64,000 nucleotides of DNA from positions 3,162,001 through 3,226,000 of the forward strand of contig JAETXT010000005.1 of the NCBI GenBank assembly GCA_019188255.1, read 5' to 3'. Below the pieces are notes generated by a model, which did no database searches, was not told where the DNA came from, and worked only from the letters and a program-made list of their open reading frames with translations. The position numbers and the translations under genes are program-made. This DNA comes from Verticillium longisporum (Eukaryota; Ascomycota; Sordariomycetes; Glomerellales; Plectosphaerellaceae). Below, one piece after another: positions 1 to 10,540 of the stretch. Position 1 is the first letter of the stretch; each line of letters starts with the position of its first letter.

Positions 1-339
1 AACTGGAATACACGGAGACCTTTGATCCAGCCTTTCATTCTCGGGCTTAACGCGAGGTAGGTGGTGGACCGATGAGACAACACCATGTGTGCACTTTTAA
101 TCAGGGTAACAACCCATTAGCATTGAGCACCGGTGAAACAATTGGCGGCGGACAGAGACGAGGTTCTCTTACTCGGGATGTCGATTAAAGGATATGAGAG
201 GCCCATCGTGCTTCTTCGGCTTGGGTGCTTTGGAAGTGTAGCTGGCGCGGGTGACAGCCTTGGGATCGAAGGACTTCTCAGGCAGGCCACTCCCGCGACT
301 CCCCATGGCTTCGTAGAGGAAAGGTTGCTGGACACCCAT
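1..339 (-). CDS. Putative fungal membrane protein, 5' part only (runs off left edge)
   Basis: Exon 1 is 339-173 and exon 2 is 93-1, separated by a 79-nt intron (172-94) with donor GTAAGA, a CTAAT branch-like site and acceptor AAAAG. The start at 339 opens MGVQQPFLYEAMGSRG. An upstream TTG is in frame but is not a credible start. The reading frame continues across the junction (codon GA|T, Asp) and stays open to the window edge, giving 86 visible residues. The N-terminus is polar and rich in Pro, Lys and Ser, and includes SFDPKAVTRAS and FNRHPDAHMVL. From memory this resembles the cytosolic N-terminus of an uncharacterised fungal multi-pass membrane protein, but the membrane segments would lie outside the window. 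That identification is inference; the exon structure is read directly. Confidence 0.6.
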
Positions 340-1187
340 ACTGGAATGTGCTAGGGTGGACAATTGGAGGGTGCGTCCAGCTGGAATGTGCTGCGGGAGA
401 GTCGTCGGGGCCCAGTCGGAATGGCAACTTGAGGTCCCTTGTGGGGGTGGTTGGGAAAGCGACGATAGGATTGACTTGGAGACAAATGGGGGTATCGAGT
501 GAGATTAGCACAAAAGTCGACTCAATGCAGCAGTAATGAGGCCCGCATGTCATATGAGCTCTCTATCGTTCTTGTTTGGAAAGCATAATACAGGCAGGCG
601 AGATGGGTTGACGTTGCTCATTCACTATTTTGCTGTCAAGAGCTGAATGCCGTTTCTACAGCAACAGCTCTTGGCATCCGTGTCTCTAGGTGCCTGGGCA
701 GTAAGCTTATCTTATCAACCCATATGTTCCTCTAACCTCAGGCACACATATAACTGACCACCGTCTGTCTATCTTGTCCAGAAAACTTAGGTGGCTCGAG
801 CTCACCTAGTCCACGGTGTTGTTCATGGATTGCCTAAGACAGGTAGTCAGCTAAAGGCCGAAGTCCACGGCGGTTTCGGCGCCGAGATAAAATCGTGATA
901 TTCCTAGATCCCCGGCACCGAGAACACTGAGCGACGCGGAAATGTGAATGGACTTGCGACTTCGGAAAATTGGCTAATCGAAATCGAAACCTCGTTGTTC
1001 TCAATGGTTCGCGAAAGTATTTAACGGCGGTTCAGCTTAATGTTAAACCTCGGTATGCCCTACCACGCCGCATGAGTGAGTAGGTCTGTTGACTCTAGCA
1101 TAGGCTGCCACTATCGGTTGGTCCTACATTCGATATTACTAGTCACAGCGGCCTCACTGCAACCAAACCGCCGATTCCTCGTCCAGG
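340..1187. other. Intergenic region, divergent promoters
   Basis: The 848 bp lie between the divergent starts of the left-edge gene and ARH1. I see no convincing coding sequence. It must hold both promoters. A CCTCGG hexamer at 1048-1053 lies 135-140 bp upstream of the ARH1 ATG; a single hexamer is weak evidence of regulation. Confidence 0.5.
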
Positions 1188-2910
1188 ATGGGTTTGCTCG
1201 CACTCGCCGCGGGGACCAGGACTTCGTGTGCCAGAGTCTCGTCGTCTCTGAAGCGCACAATCCTCCGCCCCCAACCAAATTTGACACGTCATGCAAGCAC
1301 GCAGTCAAGCGGCAGAACGGCTCCGCGTAGGCCAGACGAGCCCTTTCGCATGGCCATTGTGGGATCTGGCCCTGCTGGATTTTATACCGCGTACCGAGTC
1401 ATGTCCCGATTGCCCCAAGCCCGAGTCGATATGTACGAGTCTCTGCCAGTCCCCTATGGGCTCGTTAGGTTTGGCGTGGCGCCTGACCATCCAGAGGTGA
1501 AGGTATGAGCAATATGATTCCCATTATGGCTATTGTGCGCCGCTCACACAATACAGAATTGCCAGGACAAGTTCGAGGAGATAGCTAGCTCCCCAAACTT
1601 CACATTTGTCGGCAACGTCTCCGTAGGCGATGCGACTCACCAGCCGCACAGTCGAACCGTCCAACTGCCTAGTTTGCTCCGTAACTATGATGCCATCTTG
1701 TTCTCATACGGCGCCATCAAGGACAAGGCACTAAACGTACCCGGTGAGTCATCTCTTGCCGGTATATACTCGGCACGGCAATTTGTTGGATGGTACAATG
1801 GGCTTCCCGAATCGGCTGGCCTCGCCCCAAATCTCGCCACAGGCGATGAAGCCGTCGTGATCGGCCAGGGGAACGTTGCTCTTGATGTTGCAAGAATACT
1901 TCTAGAAGACGTTGATGTTCTGCGAAAGACGGACATTACCGATGAGGCTTTGGCCGCACTAGCCAGTTCTCGTATACGTCGGGTACATGTCGTTGGAAGG
2001 CGCGGGCCAATGCAGGTAGGTCGAAACTTGCGAATGAAAATAATACTCCCACATAACTTACTAATGATTGTGAAAGGCTGCCTTTACTATTAAAGAGGCT
2101 CGGGAGTTGATGAAGATACCTGGTGTCGCATTCCACCCTGTGGAACCATCGCTCATCCCCCCCGATCTCAAGTCGCTTCCTAGGGCTGCGAAACGTCTGA
2201 TGGAACTGGTGGCCAAGGGGTCACAGGCACAAGTGTCGACCGCGCCCAGGTCATGGTCCTTGGACTTCTGCCTTTCGCCGACCGAGTTTGTAGCCAGCGA
2301 TGTCTCGCCTCACTTGGTCGGCAGCACAGTCCTCGAACGCACAGAGCTCACCTCCAAGTTCGACCCAAACGCCCAGGCGCAGCTGAAGGGCGAAAAGGTC
2401 ATTTTACCGTCATCTCTTGTCTTTCGCTCCATCGGGTACAAATCAGCGCCGCTCCCGGGTTTTCAAGAGGCAGGTGTGTTGTTTGATGAGCGGCGCGGCG
2501 TCATCATGAACGATGGGCAAGGACGTGTTCTTCGAAGAACGTCGACTGAATTTGAGACCGATATAATGTCAGAAAATTCTCCTGGCCTTTACTGCGCTGG
2601 CTGGGTCAAGCGTGGGCCTACGGGAGTCATTGCAACCACCATGCAGGACGCTTTCGATACAGGCGACTCGATCGTACGAGATTGGCTCTCGGGTGTCAAT
2701 TTCCGACAGGATATAGAAGATTCGAGCTCCAGCCCGCTGCCAGGATGGGACAGGGTGCGTACTGAAATGGCTGTGAACAATAATCAGCCTACCGTGGACT
2801 GGCACGGCTGGCGCAAGATCGACAAAGCTGAGCGAGAAAAGGGGCAGGAGAAAGGTAAGGAACGCGAAAAGTTCACAAGCACTAAGGCCATGCTCGAAGT
2901 TGTAGCATAA
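1188..2910 (+). CDS. ARH1: NADPH:adrenodoxin (ferredoxin) oxidoreductase, mitochondrial
   Basis: Exons are 1188-1502, 1557-2015 and 2077-2910; introns of 54 and 61 nt keep the frame, giving 535 aa. The enzyme passes electrons from NADPH through FAD to mitochondrial ferredoxin for Fe-S cluster and heme A synthesis. Residues 1-50 form a basic, Ser/Arg-rich presumed mitochondrial presequence. The FAD dinucleotide-binding motif VGSGPAGFYTAYR is at about 58-70, followed by PYGLVRFGVAPDHPEVK near 88-105, typical of the family. The NADP-binding motif GQGNVALDVAR lies near 207-217, and the C-terminal GWVKRGPTGVI motif is present. Length fits the family. The extreme C-terminus is Lys/Glu-rich. It converges on ETF-alpha with only 44 bp between stop codons, so the 3' UTRs probably overlap. 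Confidence 0.95.
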
Positions 2911-2954
2911 AGAGGGTCGAGGGTTAGAATAGACAATCATTTCTGTACAATAAT

Positions 2955-4063
2955 TTACTGCTTCAGTTTTTCTGTCAACTCCGGAACCTTGTCGAACAGA
3001 TCACCAACAAGCCCTACATCCGCAACCTGGAAGATGGGAGCATCTGCATCCTTGTTGATGGCTGCGATGACCTTGCTATCCTTCATACCCGCCAGATGTT
3101 GGATCGCGCCAGAGATTCCCACTGCCATGTAAAGCTGAGGAGCCACAACCTTGCCTGTTTGCCCGACCTGCAAGCTGTTATCGGCATAGCCACTGTCGAC
3201 AGCGGCCCGAGAGGCACCGACCGCTGCACCGAGCGAATCCGCGAGTGGAAGCATGACCTTGTCAAATTCCTCCTTGGACTTGAGACCACGCCCACCAGAA
3301 ACAACCTTGCCGGCAGTGGCAAGATCAGGGCGATCCGACTTGGTCAACTCTTCGGAAACCCACTCAGTCGTAGAGGGCGCCTTGGGGTCCACACCGGCCT
3401 CGACGGACGCTGAGCCGCCTGTCTCTTCAGCAGCAGGGAAGGCCGTGCCTCGAATAGTGACAACCTTTACCTTATCCGAGGACTGAACCGTAGCAATTGC
3501 GTTGCCGGCATAGATGGGCCGTACAAATACATCTTCACTCTCGATCGCGACGATATCAGACACCTGCTGCAAATCGAGGAGCGCAGCTACACGTGGCATG
3601 ATGTTCTTGCCAAAAGCCGTGTGGCTTGCGATGACGTGCGTATACCCGCCTTGCTTGATGTTCTCAACCAGCAGGGGAGCGAAGTTCTCGGGAAGACCCT
3701 GTCAAGACGAGAATGAAGTGTCAGCAATAAGTATAATAATGAAATCATTTCAGTGGTAGGTCAAACCTTGTCATAAATTGCGTTGTCCACAGCAATGATC
3801 TTCTCAACGCCATCCACCTTGGCTGCCTCCTGCGCAACAGCCTGGATGTTTCCTCCAGCAACGAAGCCGTGCACTGTGCCTCCCAATTTCTTCGCTGCCG
3901 TGATGGAACTCAGAGAGCCATGATTGAGCTGACCCTCGCGCTGCTCCAATATCGCAAGCGTCGAAAGGAAGCCGCGCCTTGCTTGGTTGGAGAGAGGTAG
4001 GCGCTGGAGGAGCGAGGCAGGTACTCCGCGAAGAGCGACCCTTCGTGCTGCAGTGCAAGACAT
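2955..4063 (-). CDS. Electron transfer flavoprotein alpha subunit, mitochondrial
   Basis: Exon 1 is 4063-3767 and exon 2 is 3698-2955; the 68-nt intron joins DK to GLPENF and yields 346 aa. ETF-alpha pairs with ETF-beta in the mitochondrial matrix and accepts electrons from acyl-CoA dehydrogenases, delivering them to ETF:ubiquinone oxidoreductase. The first about 32 residues are Arg/Ser/Leu-rich with ARRG, a plausible presequence. The N-terminal domain contains HGFVAGGN. The C-terminal FAD domain contains the near-invariant [14 protein letters not shown] and [20 protein letters not shown]. Length matches the family. It is convergent with ARH1 and divergent from the SWI3-like gene. A CCGAGG hexamer lies about 170 bp upstream of the start. 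Confidence 0.95.
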
Positions 4064-4808
4064 ATTAACGTTTCGTATGCGCCGTAAGTCGAGAAATTAC
4101 AGATATAGACTACAGTCCGCTCAAATGATTGAGTGGGTGCTGTAGGAGGGCTTCGGAGCAGACACGCAGTGGGCGGCTTGTGAACATTACGGATTTCGAA
4201 TAGGCGTCTTCTGATGCGGTTTGACACGGCCCGAGGTTGTCGTCCGTCATCGGCTGCTACTGACCAGGGGTGGGGCAAGTCACCACAGCCATGTCATCAC
4301 GTGAGTAGAGTCAGGACCCTCTTGCTGGTTTCTCAGTGGTCGGGATGTGAAGGTTACCAAGACAGTGCCCCTGCAGATGTGGACGCTTTTGGACCGCCCA
4401 TCAGCAGCAATCTGTTCAGTCAGTCAATCGCCTTCCTTGCCCAGCTGCCAGCCGCTGCCCTTAGAGACCCTCCTGCAGCACTTCAACCGCGCCCCCAAAA
4501 TTCTTGAGACGCGATCACGCCTCGCGACGGGATCATCCACTTCCCACCCCCACGGACTCGCTGTTCCGCAAAGATAACTCATCAAACTGAGGTTCAAGCA
4601 AAGAGTTCACAATTCGCTTGACGTTTCCTAGCGCGCTCTCCCTCGCTTGCTCCGACGCCCGCGTCAGGTCGACGTCTTCACCAACGCGCAACGAATCTTA
4701 ATCCCGTCGCGCGTTCACCGCGCGTTCTTCCCAAGAATTGATTTTGTCGCGCATCACTCACCACGAAGTCGCCTCAAGGATCTTCATATTCTCGCTGTCG
4801 TCATCACC
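4064..4808. promoter_or_regulatory. Divergent promoter region of ETF-alpha and SWI3-like gene
   Basis: This 745 bp region has no credible coding sequence. CCGAGG (CCTCGG on the ETF-alpha strand) sits at 4231-4236, matching the core reported for fatty-acid-responsive FarA/FarB factors in Aspergillus. The stretch before 4809 is pyrimidine-rich, as is common in fungal leaders. An in-frame ATG at 4647 could extend the SWI3-like protein, but the added sequence is unlike the family, and ATG 4809 has a better context (CACCATGG). Confidence 0.4.
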
Positions 4809-7067
4809 ATGGACGAATCGACAAACTACGGGTCGCCGGCCAATGCCGCGTCACCCACTAGCAATGCTCTTCTCGCGCAGCCGCCGCTCGCGCCTGAGAC
4901 AGGCAGCACCAGGCCGGACAATTCTGAAGGTTCGTCATCATTTTGGCGCTCTCGCCATCGAAACACCACTTGGTGATGAATCTCTTATTCAACTCTAACA
5001 TGTCCATGGCTCCAGATATCCAGATGGGTGAAGCCGTGACCAATGAACCCATTGTCAAGCAAGACAGCGCCACCCCGGCCCCGATCACAGCTTCGGATAA
5101 TCCTCTGGATGCACCGGATGGTCCCACAGCCGAAACTCACATCCCGTGCGATGAAGATGACGGCGAGATTGGGAAAGATGCGGGCGATGAACCCGATGCC
5201 GACGCTGCTGTCACTGGCACCGAAGTAGAAGGACAGGAGGGCAAGACAAAGGAAAGCGTCGAGGCAGCTGCCCGTGATCATCTCATTTCCCAGACCCATG
5301 CCATAATATTGCCAAGTTACAGCACTTGGTTCGATATGAATATGGTCCACGACATTGAACGCAAGGCCATGGCCGAGTTCTTCAACAGCCGCAACCGCAG
5401 CAAGACCCCTGTCGTTTACAAAGACTACCGCGACTTCATGATTAATACCTATCGCCTGAACCCCGCGGAATACTTGACCGTCACTGCTTGCAGACGAAAC
5501 TTGGCAGGTGATGTCTGCGCAATCATGCGCGTTCACGCCTTTCTCGAGCAATGGGGCCTCATCAACTACCAGGTAAATAACTTCCTATTATTGCTGGACG
5601 GTTCCAACCAGCACACTATTGGGCTCAATTGTATGATGCTGACATTGCCAGGTGGATGGAGATCACCGACCCTCCAACATTGGCCCCCCCTACACAGGCC
5701 ACTTTAAGGTTATCTGCGACACGCCCCGTGGCCTGCAAGCCTTCCAGCCTTCGGCCGACGAGGAGATGACCAAGGGCAAGCAAAGTGTAGATACCGACAA
5801 GAAGGCCTCGGCTGCACAAGCTGCGAAAGGAGATTCCAAACTAGAGGTCAGTCGAAACATCTACGACGGAGACGCCAAATCAACCAATCTCAACGCCACG
5901 ACCGAGGTCAAAACCAACGGGGAGACACCAACCACAAATGGTGTGTCGGCAAACAAGGAGGCGTCGACGGGCCCCATCACGAAGGTCAACTGCCACGCCT
6001 GTGCCGTCGACTGCACTCGTCTGTACTATCACGCTCCAACGAAGGAGGGTAGCGCCAAGGCAAAATACGAAATCTGTCCCAGCTGCTTTCTCGATGGTCA
6101 CTTCCCTGGCGATTCGAGCAAGTCACAATATACTCGTGACGGGGACGGTGTGCTTGTCCGCCAAGACAACCCTACGTATACAACGGTGCCCGAGAGAGAT
6201 GCTCCATGGAGCGATGCGGAACTTTTGCGACTACTGGAGGCTCTCGAGCGTTATGACGAAGAATGGACCGACATTGCAGAGCACGTCGGCACTCGTACTC
6301 GCGAGGAATGTGCGCTTCAGTTCCTGCAACTCAATATCGAGGACAAGTATCTTGAATCGGAACTCACCATTCTGGGGGCTCATGGTGACAAGCAGATTCC
6401 ATACAACCAGGCCGACAACCCAGTCATGTCTGTCGTTGGATTTCTAGCTAGCTTGGCTGACCCAGCCACCACAGCCGCGGCTGCCCACTCTTCTGCCGAG
6501 GAAATGAAGCGCCGTCTACGTAATCGTCTCGAAGGCGGGGAGTCACGTGAGACTGAAGCCTCGAATGGCAAGGGCAAAGAAAGAGATGGTGATGCAATGG
6601 AGGTGGACGTCGAACAGGAAACGACCACGACAACCGTTACCACAACAACCGTCCGCAAAATGGCATCGATACCACTAGCAACAACGGGAGCGCGCGCTGT
6701 TGGTCTTGCCACAGAGGAGGAGCGTGAGATGACGCGACTGGTGTCAGCAGCGGCCAACGTGACGCTGCAGAAGCTGGACTTGAAGCTCAAGTATTTCAAT
6801 GAGATGGAGGCTTTGCTCCAAGCCGAGCGTCGCGAGCTTGAGAGAGGCCGACAGCAGTTATTCCTTGACCGACTCGCATTCAAGCGAAGGGTCAGAGAGG
6901 TTCAGGAGTCGTTCAAGACAGCGGCGGCCACGGGTACCGACCAGGGACTTCGACTGGGAGATGATATACTGATGGGCAATGGTAGGCTCACGGTACAATC
7001 AGTTCCAGGAGCCGATACTGTGCAGCCGTTGAGCAGTGGTGGCAAGGTGCAGAGCCTGGAAATTTGA
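4809..7067 (+). CDS. SWI/SNF or RSC chromatin-remodelling subunit, SWI3/RSC8 type
   Basis: Exons are 4809-4929, 5016-5572 and 5652-7067; introns of 86 and 79 nt keep frame, giving 697 aa. These proteins scaffold nuclear ATP-dependent remodelling complexes. An acidic, Pro/Thr-rich leader is followed by a SWIRM domain at about 134-260, with [14 protein letters not shown], then [16 protein letters not shown] and LINYQV. A ZZ-like Cys/His module with CHAC and CPSC sits at about 339-372. A SANT domain at about 408-458 holds the [16 protein letters not shown] and [14 protein letters not shown] signatures. A predicted coiled coil at about 600-660 should mediate dimerisation. The order SWIRM, ZZ, SANT, coiled coil is diagnostic. 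Intron 2 splits the SWIRM domain. I cannot tell from sequence alone whether it serves SWI/SNF, RSC or both. Confidence 0.93.
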
Positions 7068-8114
7068 TGAAGGGGAGGTTGGCGATTGTGGTTCTGGGCC
7101 AATCCAGGAACCTAACGAGGGATCGATCACACTAGCTGGTACTACGGCGTCGAAGGGGGTTCTGGGGAATTTTGGGTTGGGCGGCTTCATGTCGCTTGGC
7201 ACTCGCGGATGGCATGGGATGGTTTTGATTTCGTCTCGTCTACTGTTGTTCTGCTTGAGGCTGTATCATCAATAACAAACTTATACATTTCTTCGAATAG
7301 CTGATTACAAAAAGACACTCCCGCTCCAGCTCTGTGAAGCACCGGCCGGTCCGTCAGTTGAGCCGCTTCGCGTTTGCACCATGATGCATGTGACAGCTTG
7401 TGTGGATAGACTCCCCTGCAGTGTAGTCCATGCACTGCTTGGATCTGTCTGTCCGCTACCTCATCCCATTGTTACTCCACCCACCGGCTGACAGTGTACT
7501 AACCTCGGCACACTCACACAGGGGGGGGGGGGTTCGCCAAACATGCGCCTCATCGAGTCTTCCATGTCAATTCAATTTGACAGTGCCCGTAACGGCGAGG
7601 GCCGAACACTGGGCTGCTGTTAGGTTCCAGTTGTTCCTAGGCCGGCGATTGAAGCCAGCGAACAGGACAAGGTACGCGCGAACGGGTCGGCCCAAAGGCT
7701 CTATGTCTTCTCCCCGCCACGAAAACATGCGTTTCGTCTTGCCATACCCCAATACACGCACCATCATTCGGCTTCCACATACGGCGTCGCCAGCGCTGTT
7801 GGCGAAAGAGATCCACAAAATATCCCCGTAACCGACTACCGGCACGAGTCGAGTTAGAACCCCGCCACACCCAACTCGCGCTAATTCTGGGCTGGCCCTG
7901 GGGTCCCTTGTCCCTGCTGACGGTAGCCTAACGCATATGCGGCCTAGCTCAATGTTTCTTGCCCCGTGGACTGGAGAATACCTCGGCGCGAGTACCTAGG
8001 CTCGTCGGCTATGACGGGTTTGTCCCGACCAGCAGCGAGCATCATATTCCCCTCGTCCAAATCATCCTCTTCCCCGTGGCGCGTCTTTCACCCTCAATTG
8101 TCCAAAGATCGGTC
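7068..8114. other. Intergenic region with poly-G tract and CAT2 promoter
   Basis: The 1,047 bp hold several unsupported short ORFs and no gene I can defend. A 12-nt poly-G run lies at 7521-7532. CCTCGG hexamers occur at 7503-7508 and 7981-7986; the second is about 130 bp upstream of the carnitine acetyltransferase ATG. Such hexamers are targets of FarA/FarB-type fatty-acid regulators in Aspergillus, so a regulatory role is plausible but unproven. Confidence 0.4.
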
Positions 8115-10188
8115 ATGTCGTTTGCATTTCGCGCTTTTGAGGCCAGGTCTGCCACCCTGAGAAATCCACGTATCTTTGCCAAACCGACTCGTAACATTCT
8201 GGCCGCTATGCCGCCTGCCAGCAAGAGGAACAACAGCTCGTTGCCGGCTGGTAAGCCACTTTGCCCGCTGCGCACATCGCGAAACAAATTCATGGCTGAC
8301 AGCGCGAACAGGCTATGTCGAGGACAAGTCCAAGGGGCCCATGTTGAGGTTTCAGGACTCTCTCCCTCGCCTACCCGTTCCTACGCTCGAGGAGACTGCT
8401 GCTCGCTACGTCAAGACACTGCGACCTCTCCTTTCCGATTCAGAATTTGCGACAAGCAAGAAGGCCGTTGAGGAGTTCATCAAACCTGGCGGCGTCGGCA
8501 GCCGGTTGCAAGAGAAGCTCCTTGCTCGAAGAGAGGATCCCAAGCACAGGAACTGGCTCTACGAGTGGTGGAACGATGCTGCATACCTGTCCTCCAGTGC
8601 CCCCGTCGTCCCCTACGCCACCTCTTTCTATTCCCCCCGAGCCGCCCGCCGCAGGAGAAACCCGCCCAAGCGCGCCTCCGCCATAACATCCGCTGTGCTC
8701 GATTTCAAGAAAGAAGTGGACGCCGGAATCCTTGAGCCCGAGTACATGAAGCGCCTGCCAATCTGCATGGACAGCTACCAGTACATGTTCAACGCCAGTC
8801 GCGTTGCCGCCAAGCCCGTCGACCACCCAGTCAAATTCTCCCATAAAGAGCACAAGCACATCATTGCAATCCGCAAGAACCAATTTTTCAAGATTATGCA
8901 CGAGGTGAACGGCAAACAGCTCAATGCAAGCGAACTCGAACAGCAGTTCAACAATGTCTACGAGTCCGCTCAGCGAGCTCCCGCTCTTGGTGCTCTGACC
9001 AGCGAAAACCGTGATGTGTGGGCTGATGCTCGCCAAACTTTGCTTGCAGCGCATCCCAAGAACGCTGCAGCCCTTGAGACCATCGAATCCGCGTCGTTCG
9101 TCGTGTGCCTCGATGACGCCTCTCCCGTGACGCTTGAGGAGCGTGCCCACCAATACTGGCATGGAGATGGCCAGAATCGCTGGTTTGACAAGCCTCTTCA
9201 ATTCATTGTTAACGACAACGGCACTTCTGGCTTCATGGGCGAGCACTCCATGATGGATGGCACTCCTACCCATCGCTTGAACGACTACATCAATGATCTC
9301 ATTTTCAACAACAAAATTGACCTCTCCGACCCCGCTATCCGCTCTAACCTGGCCGATCCTCAGCCAGTCAAATTCGAGATCACCAAGGACGTCCAGACTG
9401 AGATTGACCGTGCCACCAAGGACTTCAACGACGTCATCGGCCAGCACGAGCTCGCCGTGCAGGCCTACCAGGGCTACGGCAAGGGTTTGATCAAGAAGTT
9501 CAAATGCTCCCCCGATGCCTACGTTCAGATGATCATCCAGCTGGCGTACTTCAAGATGTACGGCAAGAACCGCCCCACATACGAGTCCGCCGCCACCCGC
9601 CGTTTCCAGCAGGGTCGTACCGAGACTTGCCGCACGGTTTCTGATGCTTCAACCGCCTGGTGCCGGTCCATGGCCGACGCCGAGTCGACGGACGCGACTC
9701 GCACTGACCTGTTCCGCAAGGCTATCGATTCGCATCTCGAATACATCAGTGCCGCGTCGGATGGCAAGGGAGTGGACAGGCACCTGTTCGGTCTGAAGAA
9801 GCTATTGGGACCTGGTGAGGAGCTCCCGAGCATCTACAAGGACCCAGCGTACACCTATTCCGCCACGTGGTTCCTCTCGACCTCGCAGTTGAGCTCTGAG
9901 TTTTTCAACGGATACGGTTGGAGCCAGGTTATTGACGACGGATTCGGTATTGCGTATATGATCAACGAAAACAGGTAAGACTTCCCGGAGCTGTCACGTC
10001 CCAGGTTCCTCGCCCTTTTGGGAACCCAAAGTAGTGGAATGCTAATTTGATATCATCACAGCATCAACTTCAACATTGTGTCGAAGGGTCTTGGCAGCCA
10101 GAGGATGAGCTTCTATCTCAACGAGGCTGCTGGTGATATGCGCGATCTCCTCATATCGAGCATTGAGACACCCAAGGCTAAATTGTGA
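8115..10188 (+). CDS. CAT2: Carnitine O-acetyltransferase, probably mitochondrial and peroxisomal
   Basis: Exons are 8115-8250, 8312-9974 and 10062-10188; introns are 61 and 87 nt, giving 641 aa. The enzyme exchanges acetyl groups between CoA and carnitine, moving acetyl units between peroxisome, cytosol and mitochondrion. The choline/carnitine acyltransferase fold is clear. The catalytic His (about 357) is in GEHSMMDGTP, the carnitine/CoA motif STSQLSSEFF is near the C-terminus, and DSLPRLPVP marks the N-terminal signature. The first 31 residues are basic and hydroxylated, like a mitochondrial presequence. A second ATG (codon 32, 8208) follows in the same exon. The protein ends in AKL, a peroxisomal PTS1 read only after splicing the last intron. 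Yeast CAT2 and Aspergillus acuJ use a comparable dual-targeting arrangement. It converges on CAP. Confidence 0.96.
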
Positions 10189-10540
10189 GAGGCCTGTGGA
10201 ATTCAACAAGATGCCAGAAGTTGGACAAGACGGAGAACACAGTGTAGGATGACGGAAGGATTGGCCGGACAAGCAGCGTATGCCAATTGTGCATTCTGCG
10301 TACATGTACTAGAGATCAGGGACTGGCGCATCGCTTAAGTGATGTTGACAATAGACTACGTGCTGCCAACCCAGCCAGACAACCTTCACCGTCAAGACAC
10401 ATGAGTGTTTTCTCGGTCATTCTGTCCAAAGCGTGGAAAGGCAAATCTTGTTCATAACTACACAAGCCTACGAAACCTCCGAAACCACGCAAGGTCGACC
10501 GCGGTGACCCGAACAACGAAAAAATGACTCCATCAAATGT
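10189..10540. other. Intergenic region between convergent CAT2 and CAP
   Basis: This 352 bp presumably carries both 3' UTRs and polyadenylation signals. I see no coding sequence or repeat in it. Confidence 0.5.

Noticed and set aside
169..363. Start of the left-edge protein at 363
   Set aside because: That codon is TTG; the first ATG in frame is at 339.
4647..4808. Upstream in-frame ATG extending the SWI3-like protein by 54 residues
   Set aside because: The extension is Arg/His-rich and unlike the family, and ATG 4809 has the better context.
7430..7870. Overlapping ORFs of 77-133 codons on both strands between SWI3-like gene and CAT2
   Set aside because: Low-complexity, Arg/Ser/Pro-rich translations with no motif or splice-linked continuation.
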